This document shows, one piece after another, positions 7,697 to 16,388 of a stretch of 64,000 nucleotides of DNA (position 1 is its first letter; every line of letters begins with the position of its first letter). A program made the translations under genes and the position numbers. Origin of the DNA: Arthrobacter sp. 18067 (GTDB lineage Bacteria; Actinomycetota; Actinomycetes; Actinomycetales; Micrococcaceae); NCBI RefSeq assembly GCF_902706295.1, contig NZ_CACSJJ010000023.1:1-64000 (forward strand). Direction: 5' to 3'. Under the pieces are notes generated by a model. The model saw only the letters and a program-made list of their open reading frames with translations. It ran no database searches and was not told the DNA's origin.

Positions 7697-9355
7697 ATGA
7701 CGAGCACTACCTCCCAGGCCGGATTCAGCCGCCGCGGTTTCCTTGGCCTCGCGGGCCTGGCCGTGACCGCCGCAGGCTTGTCCGCCTGCGGTGGTGGCGG
7801 AGCCGCGAGCAACGGAGGCGCCGCTGCCTCCGCTTCGGTCAAGTTGCCCACATATAAGGAATTCACTGGCGTCACCCCGGATATCGCGGGCAACGCCAAG
7901 GGACTCCAGGCCGGCTACTTCAAGCTGCCCACCGCTGTGCAGTCCGTGAAGACGCCGCCGCTCAAGGGCAAGGTAACTGGTCTGACCGAAACCTTCGACA
8001 CCATGAGCCCTGGCATGAAGGACAACCCCTTCTGGCAGCGACTCAACGCCAAGCTCGGCGGCGACCTGGAGCTCCAGATCGCCGAAGATATCGGAGACGG
8101 CTACCCGGCCAAGTTCGCCACCGTCCTGGCCAGTAACGATCTCCCGGACATGATGTGGGTTCCGCCGAACCAGGGCATCCCCAACGTCGGACCCATGCTC
8201 GAGGCCAAGTTCCAGGACCTGACGCCGTACCTCTCCGGTGACGCCGTCCTGGAGTACCCCAACCTGGCCGCGCTCAAGCCCGATTCCTGGAAGACCGCCG
8301 TCGTCAACGGCAAGATCTGGGGTGCTCCCATCCCGAGTACCCCCTTCGGCCAGGTGTACCTCGGCAACCACGACATGTGGGCCAAGGTGGGCGGCTTTGA
8401 AGCGGCCAGCGCCGACGAATTCCTTGACAAAGCCAAGGAGCTGACCCGCCCGGGAGACCAGCAGTACGCGCTGGAACCTGCCTATATCAATGCACTCCAC
8501 ATGGTCACCGAATGGTTTGGCGCTCCGAACAGCTGGGCCGTCAACAAGGACCGCACGCTGACCCACTTGTACGAAACCGATGAATACATGGCCGGCGTGG
8601 AGTTCACTGCCAAGATGTTCGCTGCCGGTGTGTTCTACCCGGACTCCAAGGCAACCGATATCCGTTCGCGCGTCGCCAACGGCAGCGTGGCCGCCCAGGT
8701 TGTGGTTGGCCCGCACGACATCCGCAGCTACCGTGCCCTGAACAAGACCGCCCAGTTCGATGTCCTCATTCCGTTCAGCGCAGACGGCAAGGTCAAGCCG
8801 GTGTACGACATGGGCTACGGAACGGTGGGTTTCACCCCGTTCAAGAAGGCTGAAGAAGGCAAGATCCGCGAGCTGCTCTCGCTCATCAACTACCTGTCCG
8901 CCCCGTTCGGCACCGTTGAGTACATGCAGAAGAACTTCGGCGAGCTCGGCCAGGACTACTCGATCGACGCCTCCGGAAACCCGGCGCGCACCGAAACGGG
9001 AACCACCAACGCACCCGGCCTCGTCTCGGCGTTGAATATCATGTCCAGCCCGGAGAATGTCATCTTCAACCCGGGTTACGACGACGACACCCGGTATGTC
9101 AGCCAGCAGGAGGAGAAGCTCCTGGAATTCGCCTGGCGCAACCCCACCAACGGTTCCTACTCGGACACCAACGCCAAGGTCGGCGCCAAGATCACCAAGC
9201 AACTGCGCGACAAGGTAGTGGACATCATTACGGGCCGCGCCAAGATCGACGAGCTCAAGGACGCGGTCAAACGCTGGAAGAGCGAAGGCGGCGACAAGAT
9301 GCGCGATGAGTACCAGGCCGCGTTGGACCCCAACGTGCCGGTATTCAGGAGCTAG
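7697..9355 (+). CDS. Extracellular sugar-binding lipoprotein of the ABC transporter
   Basis: This 552-residue protein is the substrate receptor. Its leader combines a twin-arginine motif (SRRGFLGLAGL) with a lipobox (GLSAC), so it is probably folded before export by Tat and then lipid-anchored at Cys28. The body fits the large family 1 extracellular solute-binding proteins that accompany LplB permeases, which are longer than monosaccharide receptors. I chose ATG 7697 because it gives the complete leader and follows AAAGGGTT. It lies third in the operon, before the LacI regulator. The ligand is unknown; an oligosaccharide is likely from the length. Confidence 0.88.
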   Translation: MTSTTSQAGFSRRGFLGLAGLAVTAAGLSACGGGGAASNGGAAASASVKLPTYKEFTGVTPDIAGNAKGLQAGYFKLPTAVQSVKTPPLKGKVTGLTETFDTMSPGMKDNPFWQRLNAKLGGDLELQIAEDIGDGYPAKFATVLASNDLPDMMWVPPNQGIPNVGPMLEAKFQDLTPYLSGDAVLEYPNLAALKPDSWKTAVVNGKIWGAPIPSTPFGQVYLGNHDMWAKVGGFEAASADEFLDKAKELTRPGDQQYALEPAYINALHMVTEWFGAPNSWAVNKDRTLTHLYETDEYMAGVEFTAKMFAAGVFYPDSKATDIRSRVANGSVAAQVVVGPHDIRSYRALNKTAQFDVLIPFSADGKVKPVYDMGYGTVGFTPFKKAEEGKIRELLSLINYLSAPFGTVEYMQKNFGELGQDYSIDASGNPARTETGTTNAPGLVSALNIMSSPENVIFNPGYDDDTRYVSQQEEKLLEFAWRNPTNGSYSDTNAKVGAKITKQLRDKVVDIITGRAKIDELKDAVKRWKSEGGDKMRDEYQAALDPNVPVFRS

Positions 9356-9424
9356 CCTCAAAACAACTAGACCAGACCAACAACGAACCAACGCGACAAC
9401 ACAAGAACACCAGCAGGGGGAACC

Positions 9425-10477
9425 ATGGCAAAAGCGAGCACCACCGGAATCCGGCCCACCATACGTATGGTGGCCGAGTTGGCGGGAGTTTCCACGGCCA
9501 CGGTTTCCTATGTGCTGTCGGGGCGCCGCGGCGATGGCGGACCCGGGGTGTCGGATCCGACGGCGGAGAAGGTCAAGGCGGCTGCGGAGCGACTCGGGTA
9601 CCGCCCCAACCAGGCGGCCCGGGCCATCCGGACCGGCCGGACCAACACGGTCATCCTGTCGCTTACCATGTTGTCCGATCCTTGGTCCCTGTCCGTCATC
9701 GAGGCCGTGCAGAAGGCTGCGGTCCCGCTGGGAATCACACCGATGATCCTTGGCGACGCCGATTGGGTCAAAGTGCTCGGCACCCACAACGCTGACGCCG
9801 TGTTCGTGGACGCAGTCCGTCCTGACCAGCGGGACGCCCTGCGGAAGCTGGCCGAGCACGGAACCACGCTGGTGGTCTTCGACGAGGAAGTAAAAGCGGA
9901 GGGCTTCGACGTCATCCGTTCCATCGCCGGGCCGGGCTGCCGCATGGCCGTGGAGCACCTGCTCCACGGCCATCGCAGGGTGGCTTGCCTGACCCCGGCC
10001 ACAGCAGCGGGGACGTCAGGCGGTACCCGGTACCGTGCGTACTCGGAGGCGTTGGCGGATGCGGGGATTCCGGAACGCGACGACTTCGTAGGCTTGTTCG
10101 ATGGCACCAGCGCCGGGGCGTACGCGGCCGCCACCCGGGTGCTGAGCCTCCCGGACCGGCCTACCGCCATCTACGCCACCACGGATTACGCGGCTGTCAG
10201 CGCCATTAATGCCGCCCAGCGCCTGGGCCTCGCGGTTGGAACTGATGTGGACATCATCGGTGTGGGCAACACCGTGGAAGGTGAGCGGATGTCACCATCG
10301 CTGAGCACCGTGGGTCCCGTCGATTTCTTCGACAAACTCGCCCGGGTTCTCTTGAGGCGGGCCACAGCTCCAGCCGGCCCTGCAGCAACGGAGGATCCCG
10401 GTGTCCTCGATTTTCCCTGGCACTTGTTCGTGCGCGAGTCCGCGCCGCACCGCAGTGCCGCAACCAGACTTTACTAG
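9425..10477 (+). CDS. LacI-family transcriptional regulator
   Basis: This 350-residue regulator has an N-terminal helix-turn-helix (MVAELAGVSTATVSYVLSG) and hinge helix (YRPNQAARAIRTG), followed by a periplasmic-binding-protein-like sensor domain. It probably represses the ABC operon until a transported sugar or its derivative binds. The gene sits 69 bp after the binding protein and 26 bp before the oxidoreductase, so it is likely cotranscribed and autoregulated. A candidate operator lies at 5547-5560. The insertion RRGDGGPGVSD between the recognition helix and the hinge helix is somewhat long, as in other actinobacterial members. Confidence 0.9.
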   Translation: MAKASTTGIRPTIRMVAELAGVSTATVSYVLSGRRGDGGPGVSDPTAEKVKAAAERLGYRPNQAARAIRTGRTNTVILSLTMLSDPWSLSVIEAVQKAAVPLGITPMILGDADWVKVLGTHNADAVFVDAVRPDQRDALRKLAEHGTTLVVFDEEVKAEGFDVIRSIAGPGCRMAVEHLLHGHRRVACLTPATAAGTSGGTRYRAYSEALADAGIPERDDFVGLFDGTSAGAYAAATRVLSLPDRPTAIYATTDYAAVSAINAAQRLGLAVGTDVDIIGVGNTVEGERMSPSLSTVGPVDFFDKLARVLLRRATAPAGPAATEDPGVLDFPWHLFVRESAPHRSAATRLY

Positions 10478-10503
10478 GAACCGGAAGAAGGAAATTGCAC
10501 ACC

Positions 10504-11688
10504 ATGGAAAAGGATTTGAAGGTCGGCATCGTAGGTTTCGGCCTGCGTTCAGGGCTGTGGAAACACGCCCATAAGCCGGGCCAGGGCTCCGAGGTCACCG
10601 TTGTTTGCGACCTCAGTGAACGAGGCCGGGCGGACGCTGCAGAGCGTATCCCCACTGCACGGATCACGGACGATCTTGAAGAATTGCTGGCCAGCGGCCT
10701 GGATGCCGTCCTGGTCCTGACCCCCGATAACCAGCACGCCGCCGTCGCAGTCCGTACGCTCAAGGCGGGCATCCCCACCTTTTGCGAGAAACCGCTTGAC
10801 ATCACTGTGGAAGCTGCGGACCTGATCCTTAAGACGGCCTACGAAACCGGCACGCGCTTGTACGTCGGCCACAATATGCGGCACATGCCGGTGGTCGTCC
10901 AGATGCGCCAGCTCATCGAGGAAGGCCGCATTGGAGAGGTTAAGGCCGTGTGGTGCCGCCACTTCGTCGGCCACGGCGGTGACTATTACTTCAAGGACTG
11001 GCACGCCCAGCGCGCCAATGTCACGTCCCTGCTGCTCCAAAAAGGTGCGCACGACATCGATGTGATCCACTGGCTTGCCGGTGGTTACACCAAACGGGTT
11101 GCCGCCGTCGGAGACCTCGCGGTCTATGGCGATGTGGCCAACCGCAGCAACAACGACGGCAAGCGCATGGGGGATTGGTTCTCCATGGACAACTGGCCGC
11201 CCACCGAGCAGAAGGACTTGGCGGAGGTGATCGACGTCGAGGATATTTCCATGATGAACATGGTCCTCGACAACGGTGTGCTGGCCTCTTACCAGCAGTG
11301 CCACTTCACCCCTGATTACTGGCGGAACTACACGGTCATCGGCACCAAGGGCCGGATTGAGAATCTGGGGGACGGCCCCGGGGAAACCATCAACGTGTGG
11401 ACCAGCCGGTCGTCAGGCTATGCAGTTCCTGACGAGGTCATCACCATCCAGGACGGGGAGGGTGGCCACGGTGGCGCGGATCCCCGCCTGATCGAGGAAT
11501 TCCTGCGCTTTGCTTCCGAGGGCGGCAAGACCCAGACCAGCCCCATCGCTGCGCGCCAAGCAGTGGTGGCCGGCATCCTTGCAGCGGAATCGCTGCGCGG
11601 TGACGGTTCCGCCCGCGAGGTCCCGGAACTCCCGGGCGAACTCGTGGAGTACTTCGACGCCGGCCAGCCGGCGCTGGTCCGCGACTGA
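10504..11688 (+). CDS. Gfo/Idh/MocA-family NAD(P)-dependent oxidoreductase
   Basis: This 394-residue enzyme has an N-terminal Rossmann fold (VGIVGFGLRSGLWKHAH), the family motif EKPLDITVEAADLI, and a C-terminal alpha/beta domain with the substrate loop KGAHDIDVIHWLAGG. Family members oxidise or epimerise sugars, sugar acids and inositols. It is the last gene of the transport operon, so it probably acts on the imported sugar. ATG 10504 has AAGAAGGA 11 bases upstream; a TTG at 10495 is too close to that site. The exact substrate cannot be inferred. Confidence 0.87.
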   Translation: MEKDLKVGIVGFGLRSGLWKHAHKPGQGSEVTVVCDLSERGRADAAERIPTARITDDLEELLASGLDAVLVLTPDNQHAAVAVRTLKAGIPTFCEKPLDITVEAADLILKTAYETGTRLYVGHNMRHMPVVVQMRQLIEEGRIGEVKAVWCRHFVGHGGDYYFKDWHAQRANVTSLLLQKGAHDIDVIHWLAGGYTKRVAAVGDLAVYGDVANRSNNDGKRMGDWFSMDNWPPTEQKDLAEVIDVEDISMMNMVLDNGVLASYQQCHFTPDYWRNYTVIGTKGRIENLGDGPGETINVWTSRSSGYAVPDEVITIQDGEGGHGGADPRLIEEFLRFASEGGKTQTSPIAARQAVVAGILAAESLRGDGSAREVPELPGELVEYFDAGQPALVRD

Positions 11689-11696
11689 CCAACTGA

Positions 11697-11743
11697 GTCG
11701 CAGTTGAGCGCGTTCAGCGGTCCCAAACGCGCTCTGCTGCGAC
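11697..11743. terminator. Bidirectional terminator hairpin
   Basis: An 18-bp stem with two mismatches (11697-11714 with 11726-11743) lies between the convergent oxidoreductase and LysR genes, and touches the LysR stop codon at 11744. It can end transcription from both sides. Confidence 0.6.
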
Positions 11744-12691
11744 CTACTTGGGTAAGCCCGGGCTGGATAGCTCGATAAGCTCGGTCATGACGGTTTGAAG
11801 TGACTCGCAAACCGTCATGACCGATTTCCTTTTAAGGGTCTCCGGTCGGGCCAGGATGTCGATCTTGCGTACCGAATTCACCCCTGACAGCGGGCGCAAC
11901 ACCACTCCGGCGTCCAGGACCCGGCGTGCCGTGAACCGCGGCAGGAGCCCGATCGCTCCGCCCGCCGAGACCAGCGCCGCAACAGTGGAGTAGTCGTTGA
12001 TCCGGTGCAGCACCTCCGCCGGCCGCCCGCTCACGGCAACGACGGCGGCCAGCACGTCCGCAGGGGAGTAGCCATCGCGGCTGGTCACCCAGGATTCGCC
12101 CACGACGTCGGACGGCTCCAGTTCCCGCCGCGCCGCCAGCGGGTGATCCGCGGGGAGGGCGATGTCCAGCGGCTCGTCCGCGAGCGGGATCACCGCCACT
12201 TTGTCTTCAGGCCACTGCGGGCTGTTGTCCATCCGGTGCGCCAAAACAAGGTCGTAGCGTGCCGCCAACCCTGGGAAATCCTCCTGTGCCACATCCTCAT
12301 CGGAGAGGCGCAGGCGAGGCGACTTCCCGACGTCGGACGCCTTTCCGCTTGCCAGCAGGGCCGCCAGCGGCGCAAACAGCGCTTGCCCTGCACTGTGGAA
12401 GGCGCTCACGCTGACGGGGGCGCCGGGCGCGTCGTGATAAGCACCGATTGCCGCCCTCGCATCCGCCATGGCGTTCACGACGGCGGCACCCGCCTCGGCG
12501 AGCACGCGGCCAGCATCGGTCAGCACCAAGGCCCTGCCCTCCTTGCGCGTCAACGGAACGTCCACCGATTTCTGCAGCAGGGCGAGCTGTTGGGAAACGG
12601 CCGAGGGTGTGACCATGAGTGTCTCGGCCACTGCCTTCACGCTGCCAAGGTCGCCTAGCTCCCGGAGCATTTGCAGCTGGTGAATTTCCAT
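11744..12691 (-). CDS. LysR-family transcriptional regulator
   Basis: This 315-residue protein begins with a winged helix-turn-helix (LGSVKAVAETLMVTPSAVSQQL) and continues with the LysR effector-binding domain. It is divergent from tdh with 107 bp between the start codons, the usual arrangement for a LysR regulator and its target. The likely target is therefore tdh-kbl, with threonine or a related amino acid as possible effector, but this is inferred from position only. The ATG at 12691 opens directly into the helix-turn-helix. The length is normal. Confidence 0.88.
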   Translation of the reverse strand: MEIHQLQMLRELGDLGSVKAVAETLMVTPSAVSQQLALLQKSVDVPLTRKEGRALVLTDAGRVLAEAGAAVVNAMADARAAIGAYHDAPGAPVSVSAFHSAGQALFAPLAALLASGKASDVGKSPRLRLSDEDVAQEDFPGLAARYDLVLAHRMDNSPQWPEDKVAVIPLADEPLDIALPADHPLAARRELEPSDVVGESWVTSRDGYSPADVLAAVVAVSGRPAEVLHRINDYSTVAALVSAGGAIGLLPRFTARRVLDAGVVLRPLSGVNSVRKIDILARPETLKRKSVMTVCESLQTVMTELIELSSPGLPK

Positions 12692-12700
12692 TAGTAAATC

Positions 12701-12742
12701 CTAAATCGTTGATTGAGAAGAATCTAGTTGTGCTAAATCGTT
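12701..12742. promoter_or_regulatory. Direct repeats between the LysR gene and tdh
   Basis: CTAAATCGTT occurs at 12701-12710 and again at 12733-12742, 32 bp apart, about three helical turns. Spaced copies on one face of the helix in a divergent LysR promoter are plausible binding sites. Confidence 0.4.
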
Positions 12743-12798
12743 AGCGGGGATTCAATGGACTCAGCAGCAGCGAAGCAGCCCCAGCAGTGAGGAATTCC

Positions 12799-13845
12799 AT
12801 GAAGGCTCTCTACAAATCCGGACCGCACGCAGGGTTCGAACTCGTCGACCGTCCCGAGCCCGAAGCGGGCCCCAGCGACGTGAAGATCCGTGTGATGACC
12901 ACCGGCATCTGCGGTACCGACCTCCACATCCAAAGCTGGGATGCGTGGGCCCAGAGCATCATCGAAACGCCGCTCATCGCCGGCCACGAGTTCTACGGCG
13001 AAGTAGTGGAAATCGGCGAGGACGTCCGCGACGTCAAGGTGGGGGACCGGGTCTCCGGTGAAGGCCACGTAGTCTGCGGCATCTGCCGTAACTGCCGTGC
13101 CGGTCGCCGCCAGATGTGCATCCACACGGTCTCCGTCGGCGTGCAGCGCGATGGTGCCTTCGCCGAGTACGTCGTCATCCCGGAAACGAACGTCTGGGTC
13201 CACCATGACGAATCGGTCACCCCCGAACTCGGCGCCATCTTCGATCCCTTCGGCAATGCCGTCCACACCGCATTGAGCTTCCCGCTGGTCGGCGAAGACG
13301 TGCTCATTACAGGTGCCGGCCCCATCGGACTCATGGCAATCGCCGTCGCCCGCCACGCCGGTGCCCGGAAGATTGCCATCACTGACGTCTCCGCGCCGCG
13401 GCTGGAACTTGCCCGCCAAATGGGCGTGGACCTCGCCGTCGACGTCTCCAAAATGCGCGTTCGCGAGGCACAGCAGGAACTGGGCATGCGCGAAGGCTTC
13501 GACATCGGTTTGGAAATGTCCGGACACCCCACGGCACTGCCTGAGATGATCGACAACATGAACCACGGCGGCCGCATCGCTATGCTCGGCCTTCCCAGCC
13601 AATCCATCGACATCGACTGGGGCAAGGTTGTGACTCACATGCTCACGCTCAAGGGCATCTACGGCCGCGAAATGTTCGAAACCTGGTACGCCATGAGCGC
13701 CATGCTCTCCTCCAACCCCGTGCTGCACCGCAGCATCTCCGCCGTCGTCACCGACAAGCTGTCCGCAAAGGATTGGGAAAAGGGCTTCGAAATCGCCCGC
13801 AACGGCACCGGCGGCAAAGTGGTCCTCGACTGGACCGAACTGTAA
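12799..13845 (+). CDS. tdh: L-threonine 3-dehydrogenase
   Basis: This 348-residue zinc enzyme oxidises L-threonine to 2-amino-3-oxobutyrate with NAD. It is a medium-chain dehydrogenase: the catalytic zinc ligand Cys38 lies in GICGTD, GHEF follows, and the structural zinc site is CGICRNCRAGRRQMC. The NAD-binding motif is GAGPIGLMAI. ATG 12799 fits the GTGAGGA site six bases upstream, and that site itself contains an in-frame GTG at 12787. kbl follows 47 bp downstream, completing the two-step route to glycine and acetyl-CoA. Confidence 0.95.
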   Translation: MKALYKSGPHAGFELVDRPEPEAGPSDVKIRVMTTGICGTDLHIQSWDAWAQSIIETPLIAGHEFYGEVVEIGEDVRDVKVGDRVSGEGHVVCGICRNCRAGRRQMCIHTVSVGVQRDGAFAEYVVIPETNVWVHHDESVTPELGAIFDPFGNAVHTALSFPLVGEDVLITGAGPIGLMAIAVARHAGARKIAITDVSAPRLELARQMGVDLAVDVSKMRVREAQQELGMREGFDIGLEMSGHPTALPEMIDNMNHGGRIAMLGLPSQSIDIDWGKVVTHMLTLKGIYGREMFETWYAMSAMLSSNPVLHRSISAVVTDKLSAKDWEKGFEIARNGTGGKVVLDWTEL

Positions 13846-13892
13846 CTGGACCTGAACTGCACCCGGCCCCCTCAACTTTAGGAGCACCCCTT

Positions 13893-15086
13893 ATGTACTC
13901 AGCCATCAAAGACCAGCTGCAAGGCGAACTGGACGAGATCCGCAGCGCTGGCCTCTTCAAGACCGAACGCCACATCGACTCGCCGCAGGCCAGCCACATC
14001 GCCGCAGGCCAGCTCGGCCAGCCCGCCAACAAAGTCCTGAACTTCTGCGCCAATAACTACCTTGGCCTGGCCGACCACCCGGACATCATCGCCGCGGCCA
14101 AGTCGGCCATGGACGAGCGCGGCTTCGGCATGGCGTCCGTTCGCTTCATCTGCGGCACGCAGGACCTGCACTTGGAACTCGAGACCCGCGTCTCCACGTT
14201 CCTGGGCACCGAGGACACCATCCTGTTCTCCAGCTGCTTCGACGCCAACGGTGGCGTGTTCGAGTCACTCTTTGGCCCCGAAGACGCCATCATCTCCGAC
14301 TCCCTGAACCACGCGTCCATCATCGATGGCATCCGCCTGAGCAAGGCCAAGCGCTTCCGCTATGCCAACCAGGACATGGCAGACCTTGAGGCCAAGCTGG
14401 TTGAAGCTGAAGGCTCCCGCCGGAAGATCATTGTCACCGACGGTGTCTTCTCCATGGACGGCTACCTTGCGCCCCTGGAGGCCATCTGCGACCTCGCCGA
14501 AAAGCACGACGCCCTGGTCATGGTGGACGACTCCCACGCCGTTGGCTTCATGGGACCCACCGGTGCCGGCACGCCCGAGCACGCCGGTGTTTCCGAGCGC
14601 GTGGACATCTACACGGGGACCTTCGGCAAGGCCCTCGGCGGCGCCTCGGGCGGCTACGTGTCCGGTCGCGGCGAGATTGTTGCGATGCTTCGCCAGAAGG
14701 CCCGCCCCTACCTGTTCTCCAACTCCCTCGCCCCGGCCATCGTTGCTGCCACCATCAAGGCAATCGAACTGGTCCAGGAATCCGGCGAACTCCGTACCCG
14801 CCTGTTCGAGAACGCCGCGCTGTTCCGTCGCCGCATGAGCGAGGAAGGCTTCGAGCTCCTCGACGGCGAACACGCCATCATCCCGGTCATGTTCGGTGAC
14901 GCTGTGGTTGCCGCCAAGGTTGCCGACGAGATGCTCAACAACGGCGTCTTCGTCACTGCCTTCAGCTTCCCGGTAGTCCCGAAGGGCGTGGCCCGGATCC
15001 GCGTGCAGCTTTCCGCAGCCCACAGCGCGGACGACGTCGAAGCGTGCGTCCAGGCGTTCGTCAAGAGCCGCGCCGCGGTCGCCTAA
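13893..15086 (+). CDS. kbl: Glycine C-acetyltransferase (2-amino-3-ketobutyrate CoA ligase)
   Basis: This 397-residue PLP enzyme cleaves 2-amino-3-oxobutyrate with CoA into glycine and acetyl-CoA. It shows the alpha-oxoamine synthase features: NNYLGLADHP near the N-terminus, VDDSHAVGFMGPTGAGT, and the PLP lysine Lys246 in TGTFGKALGGASGG. The length equals that of the E. coli enzyme within one residue. AGGAG lies nine bases before ATG 13893. An open frame begins earlier, inside tdh, without support. The neighbouring tdh supplies its unstable substrate. Confidence 0.95.
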   Translation: MYSAIKDQLQGELDEIRSAGLFKTERHIDSPQASHIAAGQLGQPANKVLNFCANNYLGLADHPDIIAAAKSAMDERGFGMASVRFICGTQDLHLELETRVSTFLGTEDTILFSSCFDANGGVFESLFGPEDAIISDSLNHASIIDGIRLSKAKRFRYANQDMADLEAKLVEAEGSRRKIIVTDGVFSMDGYLAPLEAICDLAEKHDALVMVDDSHAVGFMGPTGAGTPEHAGVSERVDIYTGTFGKALGGASGGYVSGRGEIVAMLRQKARPYLFSNSLAPAIVAATIKAIELVQESGELRTRLFENAALFRRRMSEEGFELLDGEHAIIPVMFGDAVVAAKVADEMLNNGVFVTAFSFPVVPKGVARIRVQLSAAHSADDVEACVQAFVKSRAAVA

Positions 15087-15090
15087 CCCC

Positions 15091-15221
15091 CTCTCACCTT
15101 TCGAGGGTTTCCACCCGATGCTCTCTCACCTTTCGAGGGTTTCCACCGCACGCTCTATCACTCCCTTGGGGCAAGTGATAGAGCGTGCGGCTGCAGGGGG
15201 TATTCGGTGAGAGAGCGTGCG
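15091..15221. repeat. Intergenic repeat cluster with nested dyads
   Basis: A 25-bp sequence is repeated directly at 15091-15115 and 15123-15147. It is followed by a perfect 17-bp inverted repeat (15146-15162 with 15174-15190, 11-base loop). GGTGAGAGAG at 15206-15215 is the inverse of CTCTCTCACC at 15121-15130. The cluster lies between two genes of the same strand and may end kbl transcription, but its layered structure looks like a dispersed intergenic repeat element. Confidence 0.75.
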
Positions 15222-15279
15222 TAGGTGGCGGGGGTTGGGATCTGTCGCCGCTGCCGCGCGGGTCTGACAGGATGGAGCC

Positions 15280-16377
15280 ATGGCTTCGAATTATGACGTG
15301 GTAATCGTTGGCGGCGGCATTGGGGGACTGTCCCTGGCAGCGGCTCTCGCGGGCAAGTGCACCGTAGCGCTGGTTGAGGCCGAGCAGTCCCTGGCCTTCC
15401 ACACTTCGTCGCGTTCCGCGCGGCAACTCATCCCCAGTTACGGCCCAACGGTCGTGCAGGAGTTGACCATCCGAACCCTGGAAATGTTGGCAGCCCGGGA
15501 TGCCCAGGCAGCAGAGCCCATTCTCACGCCACGGGGTTTCATGCTGGTGGGCGACGAAGAAACTGTACGCGCCGAGGCCAGCGGCAACATGCACACCATC
15601 TCCCACGATGAGGCGATGCAACTGTGCCCGGCCCTGAATCCTGGCTCCTTTACTGCCGCAGGGCTGGATAACGGATCCTTCGGCTGCAACGTCCCGCTGT
15701 TGCTCGAGGAACACCGCAGGACCGCAGAAGCTGCGGGCATAGACATCATCACCGGCGCCAAAGTGCACTCGGCCCAGCGGCTGGGGAGTGGCTGGCAGCT
15801 GGGCGCCGGCACCGAAGGCTTCCAGTCCGGCGTCGTTGTCAACGCGGCAGGTGCGTGGGCGGATGAGTTGGCGGTCATCAGCGGCGTGGAGAAACTGGGG
15901 CTTCAGCCGTACCGGCGGACCGCCGCGATCGTGAACGTGGAGCACCCGTTGACGCCAGAAACACCCATGGTCTGTGCCGCAGACGACACGTTCTATTTCC
16001 GTGCCGAGGGCAACCAAGTACTGATCTCCCCGTCGGAAACCGTGCCCAGCGGAGCCGAGGACGCAAAGCCTTACCCGGGTGACATTGAGGCGCTCATCAA
16101 CAAACTCAACGGCGTAACGTCGCTGGGCATCCGCTCCGTCGACCGCGCGTGGACGGGGCTCCGGACCGAAGCCGCGGACGGCGTCCCCGTGGTGGGATTC
16201 GACGCCGAAGCGCCCGGCTTCTTCTGGTTGGCCGGACAGGGTGGCTATGGGTTCCAGACGTCGTCGGCCATCGCGGAGCTGGCAGCCGCCCTGATCCTCG
16301 GCCACGTCGCAGCCGACAGTCCGGAATCCCGGACAGCGGAGCAGCTTGCGGCCGTACGCTGGTCCATCCGGCGCTGA
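15280..16377 (+). CDS. FAD-dependent oxidoreductase, D-arginine dehydrogenase (DauA)-like
   Basis: This 365-residue flavoprotein belongs to the D-amino-acid oxidase superfamily. The FAD-binding motif VVIVGGGIGGLSLAAAL opens the protein. FHTSSRSARQLIPSYG follows at about residue 45, and PVVGFDAEAPGFFWLAGQGG near the end matches the DauA branch, which oxidises cationic D-amino acids to keto acids. The substrate may therefore be a D-amino acid, but the family also includes glycine and sarcosine oxidases. hutI starts 12 bp after the stop, so the two are probably cotranscribed. The link to histidine breakdown is not explained. Confidence 0.8.
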   Translation: MASNYDVVIVGGGIGGLSLAAALAGKCTVALVEAEQSLAFHTSSRSARQLIPSYGPTVVQELTIRTLEMLAARDAQAAEPILTPRGFMLVGDEETVRAEASGNMHTISHDEAMQLCPALNPGSFTAAGLDNGSFGCNVPLLLEEHRRTAEAAGIDIITGAKVHSAQRLGSGWQLGAGTEGFQSGVVVNAAGAWADELAVISGVEKLGLQPYRRTAAIVNVEHPLTPETPMVCAADDTFYFRAEGNQVLISPSETVPSGAEDAKPYPGDIEALINKLNGVTSLGIRSVDRAWTGLRTEAADGVPVVGFDAEAPGFFWLAGQGGYGFQTSSAIAELAAALILGHVAADSPESRTAEQLAAVRWSIRR

Positions 16378-16388
16378 ACAATAGGGTC

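Noticed and set aside
7604..9973. A 789-residue minus-strand open frame opposite the sugar-binding protein and LacI genes
   Set aside because: It is the antisense shadow of genes with clear motifs and lacks a ribosome binding site and recognisable domains.
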